NCBI GenBank assembly: GCA_035373905.1
Contig: DAOSOK010000006.1
Location: forward strand, 1 to 64,000
Length of the DNA: 64,000 nt
Reading direction: 5' to 3'
Source: Candidatus Ozemobacteraceae bacterium
GTDB taxonomy: Bacteria > Muiribacteriota > Ozemobacteria > Ozemobacterales > Ozemobacteraceae
Both the position numbers and the translations under genes were made by a program. The notes below the pieces were generated by a model, which worked only from the letters and a program-made list of their open reading frames with translations, searched no databases and was not told the DNA's origin. This document shows, in pieces, positions 33,713 to 42,172 of this stretch. Numbering within the stretch: the stretch's first letter is position 1; the number at the start of each line of letters is the position of its first letter.

Positions 33713-34786
33713 CTATTTTTTGAAGCTCTTGTCCGTCAGCGGAAGCATGTAGTCATACCGGGCATCTTTCGGAAGCGGCTGTTTCCAGAGTTCCTTTTCG
33801 ATCAGGCGGTTGAGCTGGCGGCCGAAGATCGCGCCATAGCGGTTGATATAATCTTCCTGCTTGTCCTTGCCTTCGAGAAACAGGGAGCCGAAGCTCTCGA
33901 TCTCGGCGACGGCGCGGGCGACGAACGGAGCCCGGATCAGGCCGTACATCCCGATGCCGAAGAAGTGATACCAGGCGCCGTAGTTGTCACCCAGCGGCTG
34001 AGAATCGTGCCGGATATAGGCGAGCTTCTGCTGAAGCGGCGAATCCCCGCGGTCGATACGGTAGGGGTCGCTCGCGAGCACGTTTTCCGCGGTGAGCATC
34101 GTGAGATACATGTTTCCCTTGTTCAGCAGATAGCTTTCGCGGAACAGTTCGTGCAGCTGAATGCTCCGGTCGGGCTGGTTCATGATCCACCGCTCGAGGG
34201 CGGGTTCCTGCCCCGTGACGGCATACCGCGATGTCCAGCCGCAGGCAAGCAGAAGAAAGATCTTCGAGCGCATGAACAGAAGGGTTGGAAACTCTTTCTG
34301 CTTGCCGATGATGAACCGGCCGACACGGTGCCAGAATCCGTACCACAGATATCGATGGGCTTCGGACGACCATTTGTGCTCTTCGCCCATGACCGGCGTG
34401 ATGGCCGGATACTCTTCGAGGATGACCCGGTGTATGGCATTGATCAGCCGGGGAATGTGAATCGGTTTCGTCCGGCCGATCTTGAGCGGGTCTTCCGCCT
34501 GCCCGGTTTTCTGGGCCGTCTCGATCGCCTCGAGCTCCCGCTCCTTCTCGATCTCGGCCTGTGGATACGAGCCGCCGACGAGGGTTTTCAGCAGTTTCCA
34601 GGGAATCTGGTCGAGTTTGCGGATGAGATAGGCGTCACCCCGTGGATCGACCATCTGGAGCCCGCTCTGCTGATAATGCTCGCCGTTCGAACGTTTCAGC
34701 CAGTCCTTGAACTCGCCCGCCGAAACCGGTGAGAATCCGCACCAGAGAACGATGAGAGCCAGAACCGACACTCGATTCAGACGCAT
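33713..34786 (-). CDS. Exported protein of unknown function
   Basis: 357 residues. Signal peptide about 1-23 (ends VSA-G). The body is mostly helical, Trp/Tyr/Arg-rich (YLWYGFWHRVGRFIIGKQKE; RDAYMLPL-type end). I recognise no family, no Cys pairs and no repeats. Helical segments could be amphipathic rather than transmembrane. Preceded by a perfect -10 and followed by its own terminator, so it is a single-gene unit. Confidence 0.65.
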   Translation of the reverse strand: MRLNRVSVLALIVLWCGFSPVSAGEFKDWLKRSNGEHYQQSGLQMVDPRGDAYLIRKLDQIPWKLLKTLVGGSYPQAEIEKERELEAIETAQKTGQAEDPLKIGRTKPIHIPRLINAIHRVILEEYPAITPVMGEEHKWSSEAHRYLWYGFWHRVGRFIIGKQKEFPTLLFMRSKIFLLLACGWTSRYAVTGQEPALERWIMNQPDRSIQLHELFRESYLLNKGNMYLTMLTAENVLASDPYRIDRGDSPLQQKLAYIRHDSQPLGDNYGAWYHFFGIGMYGLIRAPFVARAVAEIESFGSLFLEGKDKQEDYINRYGAIFGRQLNRLIEKELWKQPLPKDARYDYMLPLTDKSFKK

Positions 34787-34818
34787 GCGTGCAATGCCCC
34801 TTCAATGAGTTTTTCCTC

Positions 34819-34824
34819 ATTATA
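34819..34824 (-). promoter_or_regulatory. -10 box of the 357-residue protein gene
   Basis: TATAAT on the minus strand, 33 bases before the ATG at 34786, with GGG before it; the -35 (about CTCCGG) is poor. Confidence 0.4.
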
Positions 34825-34897
34825 CCCGGAATCCGCCTATCCCGGAGTACCCCACCAGGGAGGGTGGCGATCCCTGCATGACACGATTTTCTCGTTC

Positions 34898-34963
34898 CCG
34901 TTCGTGCTGAGCCTGTCGAAGCACGAGAGGCCGTTCGCCCTTCGACAGGCTCAGGGCGAACGG
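34898..34963. repeat. Interspersed inverted-repeat element, copy 3
   Basis: CCGTTCGTGCTGAGCCTGTC continuing into GAAGCACGAG, then CGCCCTTCGACAGGCTCAGG and GGCGAACGGG. It lies directly after the stop of the gene ending at 34970. Nearly the same sequence as copy 1. Confidence 0.75.
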
Positions 34964-34969
34964 GTGGCT

Positions 34970-35620
34970 TCATTCTGCAGGACTCGATTTCAGGGAGGCT
35001 GAATCCGATTCGGCGGGTGATTGTTCCGCGAGAAAAACGGGGCCGGAAGCGCTCCAGGTATGGAGAAGAGTCGCCCTCCCGCCGTGCGGCCCCTCGAGCA
35101 GGACGGTGTCGGTTCCGTAGCCGAACTTCGCGAAAAAATCGGGTTCCCCGTCGGGCTGCTCGTCGCACGTGGTGCGAATGGAGATTCCCGGCTGCGAAGG
35201 GATGAGAATGCGAAGATCGCCGGCGTAATAATAATCGCGGAGCGAGTCTTCATGAAGCTCCCGCTGGAAACAGGCTTCGAGCTGCCGGGGCTGCTCGGGC
35301 GGAACTCGCAGGAGCGGCACGTATAAGGAATTCCGAAGGACCCATTCCCCGTCGCGTTCGATCATCAGCACGACCGGTTTGTTCCAGGACCACCAGAGAC
35401 CGATCAGGAAAGGCCCGTACAGGATCGCGACGCAGACAAGCGTCGGAACGAGGCGATAGGAAGACGCATACGCAGGATCCATCGCCTCTTTCGCCGTCGG
35501 GAAGAGCAGCGGCCGCAGAATCTGGCCGGCGATGATCCAGCCCAGAAACACCAGGAAAAATACGATGATCCAGGTGATAGCCACCGTCCCGAAATCGAAC
35601 ACCCTGATTCTTTCGAACAT
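34970..35620 (-). CDS. Small inner-membrane protein, unknown
   Basis: 216 residues with two hydrophobic helices (about 12-34 and 55-78) and a cytoplasmic or periplasmic C-terminal domain of 130 residues rich in charged and aromatic residues (LHEDSLRDYYYAGDLRILIP). SD AGGAACTGGGCG ahead of the ATG. Last gene of the hut-aroF-CHASE2 run, 18 bases after the phosphatase gene, so it may work with that phosphatase. No family recognised. Confidence 0.6.
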   Translation of the reverse strand: MFERIRVFDFGTVAITWIIVFFLVFLGWIIAGQILRPLLFPTAKEAMDPAYASSYRLVPTLVCVAILYGPFLIGLWWSWNKPVVLMIERDGEWVLRNSLYVPLLRVPPEQPRQLEACFQRELHEDSLRDYYYAGDLRILIPSQPGISIRTTCDEQPDGEPDFFAKFGYGTDTVLLEGPHGGRATLLHTWSASGPVFLAEQSPAESDSASLKSSPAE

Positions 35621-35638
35621 CGCCCAGTTCCTGCCCTT

Positions 35639-38176
35639 CTATCCGGCTGTTTTCTCCTGGTCCGGAATTCCCGAATCCGAAACCCTTTCGAGCAACAAAA
35701 CCGTGTAATCGTCCGGCTGCGGCTGGCCCGTCAGGAACGACGGATGATGATCGAGAATGTCGCTGCAGGCGTCGGTCAGCGGAATGAAAGGTCGCGTTCC
35801 GAGATACGTCTGGAGCGCGACGATCTTCATTTCGTCTTCTCCGCCTTCGCCGAGCGATTCGTACAGTCCGTCCGTATAGAACAACCATCGTTCGCCGGGA
35901 AGGATCTCGACGGGCGTGCCGGGAGTCTGGGCCTGCTTCATCACGCCAAGTGGCGGAGCGATCGTGCATCGCTGCTGGGTCCAGGTTCCATCCGGAGCTC
36001 GCCGGAACGGGAATACGTGGCCGCGGTGGTAAATCGTCGCCCGATGTTCGATCGTATCGATCACGGTGAACTGGGCCGTAACCATGAGACGCCGCTCCTG
36101 GCTGTTCATGAGCGTATAGTTGATCGTATTCACGAGATTCTCGATGGAAAACCCGTCTTTCGTCCGCTGAAGGACGGAGGTCTTCACGATCGCCATGCCG
36201 AGCGCAGCCGGGACGCCATGCCCCATGACATCGGCGATCATGACGACCAGATGGCGGTCATCGACGACGAAGTAGTCGAAATAATCGCCTCCCAGCTGTG
36301 TCGCCGGGCGCGAGTGGCCGAAAACCCTGTAGCCGTTCAGTTCGAGCGGCTTCTTCGGAAGGAAGTTCGCCTGGACCTGTCGCGCCAGGGAAACCTCGCA
36401 CGCCATCTCGTACAACCGGGCATTCTGGAGAGCCGTGCCGGAAATGCCGAGCAGAGTCGCCCAGAAATTCTCGCTTTGCCAGGGAAGCCGCTCAGCATCG
36501 GTATCATGGAGACACACCGCGCCCCAGCAGGCCTCGCCGACGAGCAGTGGCATATAGGAGGAGTACAAATGCGATCCCGGAACCGTCAGCGGCCGCTTCG
36601 TCTCGAAGACGGTCCGGAGGCGCTCCGCAAGCTCCGTTCTATATTTTTGTATATACGTTTCTCCGCGCGTGCCGGCGACCTGTCCCAGAGGCTGGGCCTG
36701 GCCGGACTGGGGCTCGAAGAAAACGAGAAGGCCGGCGTCGGCGCCCCGAAGCTCGCAGAACTTCGCGATGACCTCCCGCGACAGGATGCTCATCTCGAGA
36801 ATCGCCGGAAAGCGGCTTCCGGCGCTGTGGAGGGCCATCAGTTCCCGCACCTTCTGATCGAGCTTGATGTTCTGCTCGCTGAGAATCGCGTTCGCCCGCT
36901 TGAGATTGGTTATCAACTGCACGAACCGCACGACGACGTATTGGACGACGGACATCAGCAGCGGGATTGTCATCGGGAGCACCAGCCGCCAGCCCGAAAA
37001 CATCAGGAAACAGAAACCGGCATACACCGACAGCATGCCGGCAAACACTGCCGTCGAGGCAACGAAGGCGCCTTCCCAGCAGAGAACGCCGAACGTGAAC
37101 GAGGCAAACACGACGAGAAGACCGACCTGCGTTGCCAACGAAGGGGCTTCGAGAAAATTCGACGCGAGAATGTTCTCGAGCAGGTTCGCATGAACGATGA
37201 CTCCCGGCTTCAATCCGTGAGGGGTGATCCGGAGGTCACCGAGTCCTTTTGCCGAGGGGCCGACGAAGACGATCGCGTCGCGGAAAATCGACGCGTCACG
37301 GCTGACCGACGGGGCAAACACGTCCCAGAAGGTGGCCGGAAGGGCGGTTTCCCTGACGAGATCCGAAAACTTGCAGGTCGGAAACGGCTCTCTCTGCCTG
37401 TCGCCAAGGAAATTGATGTAGACCGCTTTCCCCGTTCCGCCGTGCCACAGGCCCTTTATCGGCTTCCAGGGCGGCAGGTCGATGAGCGGGATGCACGTAT
37501 CGCCGAGAGTCACCCCCCCGTCCGTGATGGCGGCACGCCGGCCCGTGACCTGTTCGGCGATCGCGAGGGAATAGCATCGATACCATTCATCTTCGAATCG
37601 ATGGGTCAGAAACGTCTTCTGCAGAATGCCGTCGGGGTTCAGATACTCGAAGTCAGCGTTGATGTACCCGAACCCCGCGGCGGACTCGGCGAGGCCATCG
37701 AAGGGAAGGGAATAATTCTCGCTCAGCTTCGTCATCGAGGAATCTTCATACCCCTCGTAAAATACCTGGGGGAACAGGACGCGGCCGAATCTGCGGCAGC
37801 TCTCGATGAACGCCGCGTCGCCTCCGGGGTCGGCGGAAGAGAGATCCTCAAACATTATATCAAACGCTATTGTTTTTGCCCCGGCGGAAGCGAGGCGGTC
37901 GACGAGCGTCGCGTAGAATGAGCGCGAAATCGGCCAACTTCCCAGCTGGGGCAGGCAATCATCCGTGATGAGAACGAGGGCGATCTTCGCCTTTGGCTCC
38001 TGGAGGGCCCGCATGCGGTATCGCCAGTCGATGGTGCGGTTCTCGAGCCCGTCGAGCGAGCCGGACAGGAGAAGGGCCGTGAAGATTCCGAAAAACAAGG
38101 TCCCTATTCCGACCTCGAGCAGGCGAAATCGCCTGGTTCCCGGTTCGGAAGCGTCGCCAGATTGCAATATCGTCAC
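35639..38176 (-). CDS. CHASE2 sensor protein with GAF-like and PP2C (SpoIIE-type) phosphatase domains
   Basis: 845 residues starting at a GTG (38174-38176); the start is not supported by a strong ribosome site. TM1 at about 20-42 and a CHASE2 extracytoplasmic domain at about 50-330 (RTIDWRYRMRALQEPKAKIA; AFDIMFEDLSSADPGGDAAF). Three TMs follow (about 345-415), then a coiled coil, a GAF-like region (about 440-590) and a PP2C/SpoIIE phosphatase domain (about 610-835) with metal-binding GGDYFDYF, ADVMGHG and FYTDGLYES. It dephosphorylates a protein Ser/Thr target in response to an outside signal; no partner anti-sigma factor is visible nearby. Confidence 0.88.
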   Translation of the reverse strand: MTILQSGDASEPGTRRFRLLEVGIGTLFFGIFTALLLSGSLDGLENRTIDWRYRMRALQEPKAKIALVLITDDCLPQLGSWPISRSFYATLVDRLASAGAKTIAFDIMFEDLSSADPGGDAAFIESCRRFGRVLFPQVFYEGYEDSSMTKLSENYSLPFDGLAESAAGFGYINADFEYLNPDGILQKTFLTHRFEDEWYRCYSLAIAEQVTGRRAAITDGGVTLGDTCIPLIDLPPWKPIKGLWHGGTGKAVYINFLGDRQREPFPTCKFSDLVRETALPATFWDVFAPSVSRDASIFRDAIVFVGPSAKGLGDLRITPHGLKPGVIVHANLLENILASNFLEAPSLATQVGLLVVFASFTFGVLCWEGAFVASTAVFAGMLSVYAGFCFLMFSGWRLVLPMTIPLLMSVVQYVVVRFVQLITNLKRANAILSEQNIKLDQKVRELMALHSAGSRFPAILEMSILSREVIAKFCELRGADAGLLVFFEPQSGQAQPLGQVAGTRGETYIQKYRTELAERLRTVFETKRPLTVPGSHLYSSYMPLLVGEACWGAVCLHDTDAERLPWQSENFWATLLGISGTALQNARLYEMACEVSLARQVQANFLPKKPLELNGYRVFGHSRPATQLGGDYFDYFVVDDRHLVVMIADVMGHGVPAALGMAIVKTSVLQRTKDGFSIENLVNTINYTLMNSQERRLMVTAQFTVIDTIEHRATIYHRGHVFPFRRAPDGTWTQQRCTIAPPLGVMKQAQTPGTPVEILPGERWLFYTDGLYESLGEGGEDEMKIVALQTYLGTRPFIPLTDACSDILDHHPSFLTGQPQPDDYTVLLLERVSDSGIPDQEKTAG

Positions 38177-38192
38177 GTGGTTCGCACGGCTT

Positions 38193-38768
38193 TCAGCATG
38201 TCAGAAGGATGGCATTGCAATAGATGCTCGGCTGCTCGACCCGCTCGACCACGAAGCCGCAACTCTCGACATGTTCGCGGATGGTTTCGAGGGACGGCAC
38301 GTGATCGGGAGGCGGCCCCTTGTCGCGTTCCGCCTTTGTCCACTCGACGATGCAGACCCGTCCGCCGCTCTTGAGCACTCGTCGCAGGTCGGTCATCAGC
38401 GCGACGGGATTCTCGATCTCATGGTAGACGAAGGCCAGGAGGGCGAAATCGACCGTTCCCCGCTCGAGGGGCAGCTCGTCTTCGGCAGACCGCATGAGCG
38501 TGACGTTGGACAACGCCTGTCCGGCGATCCTGCGGGCCGCATGCTCGAGCATCGCCGGCTCGGTGTCGAGTGCGGTGACGGTTCCGCAGGAGCCGGCCAG
38601 CCGGCTGAGCGCGGGCAAATAGAAGCCCGTTCCGACGCCGATATCCACCACGTGGGCCCCAGCGGGAAGGCGCAGAGGGGCGAAGAGCGTGTCGGGATCG
38701 AACACGGACAGCCGCTCGGGATTGTCCAGTTTTTCAAAATTCCGGGGGTCGAACTTGTGACCGCTCAT
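38193..38768 (-). CDS. Class I SAM-dependent methyltransferase
   Basis: 191 residues. SAM motif I is VVDIGVGTGFYLPAL, motif II-like VTALDTEPAML, and VDFALLAFVYHEIENP gives the later motif. Typical small methyltransferase of the UbiE/Methyltransf_11 type. Acceptor unknown. SD GGGAGACGACA upstream of the ATG; it lies 12 bases after the DAHP synthase and 16 before the CHASE2 gene. Confidence 0.8.
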   Translation of the reverse strand: MSGHKFDPRNFEKLDNPERLSVFDPDTLFAPLRLPAGAHVVDIGVGTGFYLPALSRLAGSCGTVTALDTEPAMLEHAARRIAGQALSNVTLMRSAEDELPLERGTVDFALLAFVYHEIENPVALMTDLRRVLKSGGRVCIVEWTKAERDKGPPPDHVPSLETIREHVESCGFVVERVEQPSIYCNAILLTC

Positions 38769-38780
38769 TGTCGTCTCCCG

Positions 38781-39806
38781 TCAACCGAAGGATGCGCGCC
38801 GGCCGAGAATGCCGCTGATGCCGCGAAGCTTCTCGATCAGTCCCGGAAGGCGCTCCGGTTTGAGGGCCTGGCTTCCGTCGCTCAGGGCGTGCTGGGGATC
38901 GGTATGGACTTCGATCATCACGCCGTCGGCGCCGGCAGCGATGCCCGCGAGAGCGACGGGCTCGACAAGCCGCCACTGGCCGGTCGCATGACTCGGATCA
39001 ATGATGATCGGCAGATGCGAAAGCCGTTTGATCGCAGGCACGGCGCTGATGTCGAGATTGAACCGGGTGTAATTCTCGAACGTCCTGATTCCCCGCTCGC
39101 ACAGCACGACGTTCGGGTTTCCATTCGCCAGAATATACTCGGCCGCCATCAGGAATTCCTTGATCGTCGAACTCATGCCGCGCTTGAGCAGAACGGGCTT
39201 GCGAATTTCGCCCAGGGTCTTGAGCAGGCTGAAATTCGACATGTTCCGGGTTCCCACCTGCAGCATGTCGGCATGTTCCGCGATGAGCTCCGCATCGTGC
39301 GGATCGAGGACCTCCGTGACGATCTTGAGGCCCGTTTTTTCGCGCACGCGGCTCAGGATGCGCAATCCTTCCTCGCCCAGCCCCTGAAAGGCATAGGGCG
39401 AGGAGCGGGGCTTGAAGGCCCCGCCCCGGAACAGTTTGCACCCGTGAGCCTTTACCGCTTCGGCGATCGCGAGAGCGGTCGCCTCATTCTCGACGGCGCA
39501 CGGTCCGGCGATGATATGCACTTCGTCGCCGCCGAACACGACATCCCCGCCGACGCGAACGAACGAGTTTTCCGGCTTGAACTCGCGGGAGGCGAGCTGG
39601 AACGGCTGCCTGACGGGCATGACCCGTTCGACGCCGGCCCAGGTCTCGAACGCCGCATCGATCGCGGGCTGCTCGTCGCCCATGACGGCGATGATCATGC
39701 GGTATTCGTCCTGGAGCTGATGCGCGTCGAGACCGAGCGTTTTTACATGGTCAAGTATTTTATGGGCGTGATCTGCCGTCGCCCAGGGGGCCAGCACAAT
39801 GATCAT
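38781..39806 (-). CDS. aroF: 3-deoxy-7-phosphoheptulonate (DAHP) synthase, type I-beta
   Basis: 341 residues. The N-terminal ferredoxin-like part (about 1-70, ILAPWATADHAHKILDHVKT) precedes the TIM barrel with IIAGPCAVENEATALAIAEA, LFRGGAFKPRSSPYAFQG and IIDPSHATGQW. This is the short form with fused regulatory N-domain, as in Thermotoga. It condenses PEP and erythrose-4-phosphate, the first step of the shikimate pathway; the N-terminal domain suggests Phe/Tyr feedback. It stands 30 bases after hutI in the same run. Confidence 0.93.
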   Translation of the reverse strand: MIIVLAPWATADHAHKILDHVKTLGLDAHQLQDEYRMIIAVMGDEQPAIDAAFETWAGVERVMPVRQPFQLASREFKPENSFVRVGGDVVFGGDEVHIIAGPCAVENEATALAIAEAVKAHGCKLFRGGAFKPRSSPYAFQGLGEEGLRILSRVREKTGLKIVTEVLDPHDAELIAEHADMLQVGTRNMSNFSLLKTLGEIRKPVLLKRGMSSTIKEFLMAAEYILANGNPNVVLCERGIRTFENYTRFNLDISAVPAIKRLSHLPIIIDPSHATGQWRLVEPVALAGIAAGADGVMIEVHTDPQHALSDGSQALKPERLPGLIEKLRGISGILGRRASFG

Positions 39807-39836
39807 GGACGCACCTCGCGGCTCCGCATGATGCCT

Positions 39837-41159
39837 TCACTCCAATTCGAAACCATCGGGCGTCATGACGACGATGCCATTCGCTATAACGGTATGCACC
39901 TGGTTCTGGCCGGCCCGGTAGCCGATCGACTTCCAGGAATCGGCGACGATCAGCGCCAGATCCATGCGGCGGCCGATCTCGATCGCGCCCGTCTCGTCTC
40001 CGAGGTCAAGGGCATGCGCGGCATGCAGGGTCCCGGCGATGAGCGCCTCCCCGGCCGTCATGCGCAACTGGAGCATCGCGAGCGTCTGGATCAGCCCGGC
40101 GCCGAGGAACTGACAGCTTCCGGGATTGTGATCGGACGCGACCGCCACGGGCAGGCCGGCCTCGATCATCGCACGGGCGTTCGCGTGATGCGGTTCCATG
40201 AGGTAGGTGGACGTGCCCGGCAGAAGGGTCGGAATGACGCCCGATCCGGCGAGCTTTTTGATTCCCTTCCGATCGGTGCAGATCAAATGGTCGGCGCTGA
40301 CCGCCCCGACCTCGACGGCGAGGTCGACGCCGCCGATGACGGTGATCTCGTCGGCGTGGATCTTGGGTTTGAGACCGTGTTCGAGGCCTGCCAGGAGAAT
40401 GCGCCGGGTCTGATCGACGTCGAACGCCTTCTTCTCGCAGAACACGTCGTTGAATTCGGCCAGCCGGTATTTCGCCACCTGCGGAATCCATTCGCGACAG
40501 ATCAGGTCGACGAACGTGTCCGGGTTCTTCTTGAACTCCGGCGGGATGGCGTGAGCGCCCATGAAGGTCGGAACGATGCGGATCGGGAACTCGGCCTGGA
40601 GCATCTTCACGACGTTGAGCATCTTGATCTCGGTGTCGAGGTCGAGACCGTACCCGCTCTTGATCTCGACCGTCGTGGCGCCCCACTCGATCGCCTCCAT
40701 GAGGCGTTCGGAGGCTTCCTCGAAGAGATCCTCCTCGTCGATCCGGCGGACGGTCTCGACGGTGTTCATGATGCCACCGCCCGCCGCCATGATCTCGAGA
40801 TAGCTCTTCCCGGCGATGCGCATCTCGAACTCGCCGCTGCGGTCGCCCGCATACACCAGATGCGTGTGCGCGTCGACAAAGCCCGGAAGCGCCGTCAGCC
40901 CCGCGCCTTCGACGAACCGGCAGTCGGGCAGGATCCGGACTTCATCGGAAAGCCTGTCCGACGGGCCGATCCAGACGATGACGCCGTCGAGACCGGCGAT
41001 CGAGACCCGGTGATCTTCCCGGATCTCCCATCCGACCGGTGTGCCCTTGCCGCAGTATGGTTTCGGAAACCGGACGGCGCAGTCGAGATCGTGAACGACG
41101 AGATCGGCGGCCGGCTTGCCGGCCTTCGGGGCGGCGACGCGACGGGTCATCGTCGTCAC
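39837..41159 (-). CDS. hutI: Imidazolonepropionase
   Basis: 440 residues. Starts at a GTG (41157-41159) overlapping the ftcD stop (GTGA); an ATG three codons later (41150) has AAGG seven bases upstream and is the alternative. Metal-binding His-x-His is in FVDAHTHLVYAGDRSGEFEM, further ligands in TFMGAHAIP and KIHADEITVIGG, and catalytic SDHNPGS. It opens 4-imidazolone-5-propionate to N-formimino-L-glutamate, third step of histidine degradation. Cytoplasmic. Confidence 0.92.
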   Translation of the reverse strand: MTTMTRRVAAPKAGKPAADLVVHDLDCAVRFPKPYCGKGTPVGWEIREDHRVSIAGLDGVIVWIGPSDRLSDEVRILPDCRFVEGAGLTALPGFVDAHTHLVYAGDRSGEFEMRIAGKSYLEIMAAGGGIMNTVETVRRIDEEDLFEEASERLMEAIEWGATTVEIKSGYGLDLDTEIKMLNVVKMLQAEFPIRIVPTFMGAHAIPPEFKKNPDTFVDLICREWIPQVAKYRLAEFNDVFCEKKAFDVDQTRRILLAGLEHGLKPKIHADEITVIGGVDLAVEVGAVSADHLICTDRKGIKKLAGSGVIPTLLPGTSTYLMEPHHANARAMIEAGLPVAVASDHNPGSCQFLGAGLIQTLAMLQLRMTAGEALIAGTLHAAHALDLGDETGAIEIGRRMDLALIVADSWKSIGYRAGQNQVHTVIANGIVVMTPDGFELE

Positions 41160-42076
41160 GCCTTCGGCAGCATGCTGTGCAGCACGCCGTTGATCTTGTT
41201 CTCGAGCACGCAGCTCGGCGCGTAGTTCTCGCAGCGCAGGTAGTATTCGGCCGTCTCGAACAGCGCGTCCTGCGGCACCAGGCCGATGATCTCGGAACCG
41301 ACGATCGGCACGCCGTAGCGTTCGGCCTCGGCCTTGATCATCTCGAACACGCGGAACAGCGGCGATTTTTTATAGTTTACCATATTCATGGAAACCTGGA
41401 CGATGTTGCGCTCCTTCAGTTCGACGCCCATGCCCTTGACCGACGAGAGGCCGCCCGAGATGCCGCGCACGGCCTTCGCGATCTTGTCGGCGATCTTGAT
41501 ATCGCTGGTGCCGAGATTCACGTTGAAGGCGATCAGCGGCATGCGGGCCCCGACGACGGATGCCCCGGCGCTCTCGTGGGGGGCGCACTCGCCGAAGTCA
41601 GGCTTCCATTCGGGCTTCTTCATCTTCTCGGGCAGGCCCTCGAACTCGCCTTTCCGGATGGCCGCGAGGTTCTTGCGGTCGGCCTGCTTCTGGCTTTCCT
41701 CGTAGAGATACACGGGAACCTTGTAGGTCTCGTTGATCATCTTCGCCACGTCGACGCTGAAGGCGACGGTCTCCTCCATCGTGACATCCTGGATCGGAAC
41801 GAACGGAACGACATCGACCGCGCCCATGCGGGGGTGCTCGCCCTTGTGGTTGCGCAGGTCGATCTTCTCGAGCGCACGCCTGTAGAGTTCCTTCACGGCG
41901 GGCATCAGGCTCTGTCGGTTGCCGATGAACGTGATGACGGTGCGGTTGTGATCCGCGTCGGACGAGTAGTCCAGGAGAAAACAACCGGGCGTCTGTTTGA
42001 TAGAATCGACGATATAATCAACGTTTTCCTTGTTCTGGCCTTCGCTGATATTGATGATGCTTTCGATGATTTCCAT
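41156..42076 (-). CDS. ftcD: Glutamate formimidoyltransferase
   Basis: 306 residues, one-domain length (no cyclodeaminase fusion). EIIESIINISEGQNKENVDY is the N-terminal signature, HPRMGAVDVVPFVP the formiminotransferase core with active His, and VGARMPLIAFNVNLGT and VSMNMVNYKKSPLFRV the second half. It moves the formimino group from formiminoglutamate to tetrahydrofolate, giving glutamate. With hutH, hutU and hutI it completes the folate-linked branch. SD GGGAG upstream of the ATG. It overlaps hutI by 4 bases. Confidence 0.93.
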   Translation of the reverse strand: MEIIESIINISEGQNKENVDYIVDSIKQTPGCFLLDYSSDADHNRTVITFIGNRQSLMPAVKELYRRALEKIDLRNHKGEHPRMGAVDVVPFVPIQDVTMEETVAFSVDVAKMINETYKVPVYLYEESQKQADRKNLAAIRKGEFEGLPEKMKKPEWKPDFGECAPHESAGASVVGARMPLIAFNVNLGTSDIKIADKIAKAVRGISGGLSSVKGMGVELKERNIVQVSMNMVNYKKSPLFRVFEMIKAEAERYGVPIVGSEIIGLVPQDALFETAEYYLRCENYAPSCVLENKINGVLHSMLPKA

Positions 42077-42128
42077 TTTTATATTCTCCCATGTATTTTT
42101 CGTTCGTCACGCATGTCGTCCGACCTTC

Positions 42129-42156
42129 GCAGGGGCGCAGCGGGATGCGCCCCTGC
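42129..42156. repeat. Stem-loop in the hutU-ftcD gap
   Basis: GCAGGGGCGCA (42129-42139) and TGCGCCCCTGC (42146-42156), 11-bp perfect arms with a 6-nt loop; flanking CCTT/AAGG can lengthen the stem. It lies in the 96-base gap between hutU and ftcD. No U-tract, so probably a processing or stability element or a small dispersed repeat rather than a terminator. Confidence 0.5.
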
Positions 42157-42172
42157 AAGGCACGGGATAAGA

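Noticed and set aside
34805..35168. Short open frames across repeat copy 3.
   Set aside because: Their reading is the translated repeat itself (RPEPVEGRTASRASTGSART) and lacks ribosome sites.
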